NCBI RefSeq assembly: GCF_014635065.1 | Contig: NZ_BMCG01000004.1 | Span: 310,001 to 374,000, forward strand | Source: Oxalicibacterium flavum | Lineage (GTDB): Bacteria > Pseudomonadota > Gammaproteobacteria > Burkholderiales > Burkholderiaceae_D | Reading direction: 5' to 3' | Length of the DNA: 64,000 nt | Part shown: positions 62,807 to 64,000 of the stretch, piece by piece | Position numbering within the stretch: the stretch's first letter is position 1 | Layout: each line of letters begins with the position of its first letter | Program-made: the position numbers and the translations under genes | Notes under the pieces: generated by a model | Databases searched by the model: none | What the model saw: the letters and a program-made list of their open reading frames with translations, nothing else | What the model was told of the DNA's origin: nothing

Positions 62807-63859
62807 GTGAAAGAAAAGAGTCTTCCATCGTGGACGTGGCAGCAACGGTCGCTGGCCCTGCTGTCGGTCTGGCGGCCGGCGGCCTTGCGCAGCAACTGGC
62901 GCGGCGTGACGATCTGCAGCGTGATCGCGCTGGCGGCAACCTTCGTCTCCACTACCTACGGCGGCCCGCAATTGCTCTATGCCCTGTTCTTCGGGCTGGC
63001 CTTTCATTTTCTCTCGCAGGATGCGCTGTGCCTGCCGGGCATCCAGTTCTGCAGTCAGACATTGCTGCGCACCGGCGTGGCGCTGCTGGGCGCGCGCATC
63101 ACCTTCGATCAGATCGCGCACATCGGCGTGCTGCCGCTGCTGCTGGTGCTGCTGGCGGTGGTTTCCACCATCGCCTGCGGCGGCCTCGTCGCCCACGTGC
63201 TCGGCAGGCCGCGCAGCGAAGGCCTGCTGTCGGGCGGTGCGGTAGCGATCTGCGGCGCGTCGGCGGCGCTGGCGATCTCGGCGGTTCTGCCGCGCACGCG
63301 CGAGAACGAGCAGTTCACGCTGCTGACGGTGGTCGGCGTCACGGCGCTGTCCACGGCGGCGATGATCGTCTATCCGTTGCTGGTGCACGTGCTCGCGCTC
63401 GGCCATACGGCGGCTGGCATCTTCCTCGGCGGCACGATTCATGACGTGGCGCAGGTGGTCGGCGCCGGTTATCTGATCTCGCCGCACACGGGAGAGATCG
63501 CCGCCATCGTCAAGCTCACGCGCGTCGCCATGCTGGTGCCGGTGGTGATCGCGGTCTCGCTGCTGTTTCGCACCCGGATGCAGGCCGAGGCCACGCGCAT
63601 GCCGCTGGTGCCGGTGTTTCTGGTGGGCTTCGCGCTGATGATGCTGGCCAACAGCCTGCACCTGATTCCGCCGGCGGTGGACGAGGGACTCAACGCGCTG
63701 TCGCGCGCCTGCCTGGTGCTGGCGATCGCCGCGCTTGGCGTCAAGACTTCGTTCCAGGCGCTGGCCTCGCTCGGATGGAAGCCGGTACTGATGCTGGTCA
63801 GCGAGACGGTATGGATCGCGGCGCTGGTCCTGCTCGCGTTGGCATGGATGGGATGGTGA
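62807..63859 (+). CDS. YeiH/UPF0324-family membrane protein, putative sulfate exporter family
   Basis: A 350-aa membrane protein with about ten helices: conserved [36 protein letters not shown] and [21 protein letters not shown] segments mark the YeiH family, sometimes annotated as putative sulfate exporters although the activity is unproven. The GTG at 62807 is the only plausible start (a nearby ATG at 62802 is followed by a stop). It continues the AprA-like operon direction and could export a sulfur product. Confidence 0.85.
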   Translation: MKEKSLPSWTWQQRSLALLSVWRPAALRSNWRGVTICSVIALAATFVSTTYGGPQLLYALFFGLAFHFLSQDALCLPGIQFCSQTLLRTGVALLGARITFDQIAHIGVLPLLLVLLAVVSTIACGGLVAHVLGRPRSEGLLSGGAVAICGASAALAISAVLPRTRENEQFTLLTVVGVTALSTAAMIVYPLLVHVLALGHTAAGIFLGGTIHDVAQVVGAGYLISPHTGEIAAIVKLTRVAMLVPVVIAVSLLFRTRMQAEATRMPLVPVFLVGFALMMLANSLHLIPPAVDEGLNALSRACLVLAIAALGVKTSFQALASLGWKPVLMLVSETVWIAALVLLALAWMGW

Positions 63860-63879
63860 ATGGAACAAGGAGAACGAGC

Positions 63880-64000
63880 ATGAAGATTCTGGTGGCGGTC
63901 AAACGGGTCGTCGATGCCAACGTCAAGGTGCGCGTGCGTGCCGACGGCACCGGCGTCGATACGGCGAACGTCAAGATGGCGATCAATCCCTTCGACGAGA
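63880..64000 (+). CDS. etfB: Electron transfer flavoprotein beta subunit (5' end only)
   Basis: The first 40 codons of an EtfB protein ([19 protein letters not shown] ... AINPFDE), cut by the window end. EtfAB accept electrons from acyl-CoA or other dehydrogenases and pass them to ETF-quinone oxidoreductase. An AAGGAG site precedes the ATG; it starts 20 bp after the YeiH-family gene, so it may be the next gene of the same operon or the start of an etfBA housekeeping unit. Confidence 0.88.
   Translation, partial: MKILVAVKRVVDANVKVRVRADGTGVDTANVKMAINPFDE

Overview
The window is high-GC chromosomal DNA from a Gram-negative bacterium. Gene order (engB, cytochrome c4, ccsBA, msrPQ, lysA/lptM/cyaY, mrcA/pilMNOPQ, aroK-aroB, dgt; and kdsDC-lptCAB-rpoN-hpf) and protein content point to Betaproteobacteria, order Burkholderiales, most likely an Oxalobacteraceae-type genome. 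This assignment is inferred from synteny and was not tested by a database search. No rRNA, tRNA, CRISPR array or insertion sequence was seen.

Layout. 1-8.8 kb: housekeeping and cytochrome c maturation (EngB GTPase, diheme cytochrome c4, CcsB/CcsA, the MsrPQ periplasmic methionine sulfoxide reductase, LysA, LptM, frataxin). 8.8-9.5 kb: an AT-rich orphan gene inserted between cyaY and mrcA. 9.5-20 kb: PBP1A, divergent from pilMNOPQ (inner-membrane alignment complex and secretin of type IV pili), then an in-frame AroK-AroB fusion and a dGTPase-like protein. 20-29.6 kb: an acyl-CoA hydrolase/hydratase, a minor-pilin operon fimT-pilV-pilW-pilX-pilY1-pilE, and a TonB-like protein. 29.6-35 kb (minus strand): kdsD-kdsC-lptC-lptA-lptB-rpoN-hpf, covering KDO synthesis, LPS export, sigma-54 and ribosome hibernation. 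35.4-38.9 kb: a cassette of a HAD-UbiA fusion, a small EamA/SMR-type membrane protein and an ArnT-like glycosyltransferase, which looks like a polyprenyl-phosphate sugar donor, flippase and transferase module. 39-47 kb: an AEC transporter and a 1415-aa autotransporter, divergent from a NarL-type two-component pair. 47-53.8 kb: acylphosphatase, UvrA, an MFS transporter, SSB and a nucleotide-exchange-type transporter.

53.8-64 kb is the most interesting part. A GntR/UTRA regulator is followed by a compact operon encoding an AprA-like flavoprotein, an AprB-like dicluster ferredoxin, a HEAT-repeat protein, a 7Fe-type ferredoxin, an NrtA/TauA-type ABC importer whose binding protein carries a NosL-like C-terminal domain, a DUF971 protein, an Azotobacter-FPR-like ferredoxin-NADP reductase, a YeiH-type transporter and then etfB (cut by the window end). 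The upstream region has a near-consensus sigma-54 promoter, a Fur-box-like inverted repeat and palindromes that could be GntR operators. I infer a dedicated redox pathway: substrate import by ABC, NADPH to FNR to ferredoxin(s) to the AprBA-like enzyme, and possible product export by YeiH. The substrate cannot be read from the sequence; a sulfur or nitrogen oxyanion or organosulfur compound would fit.
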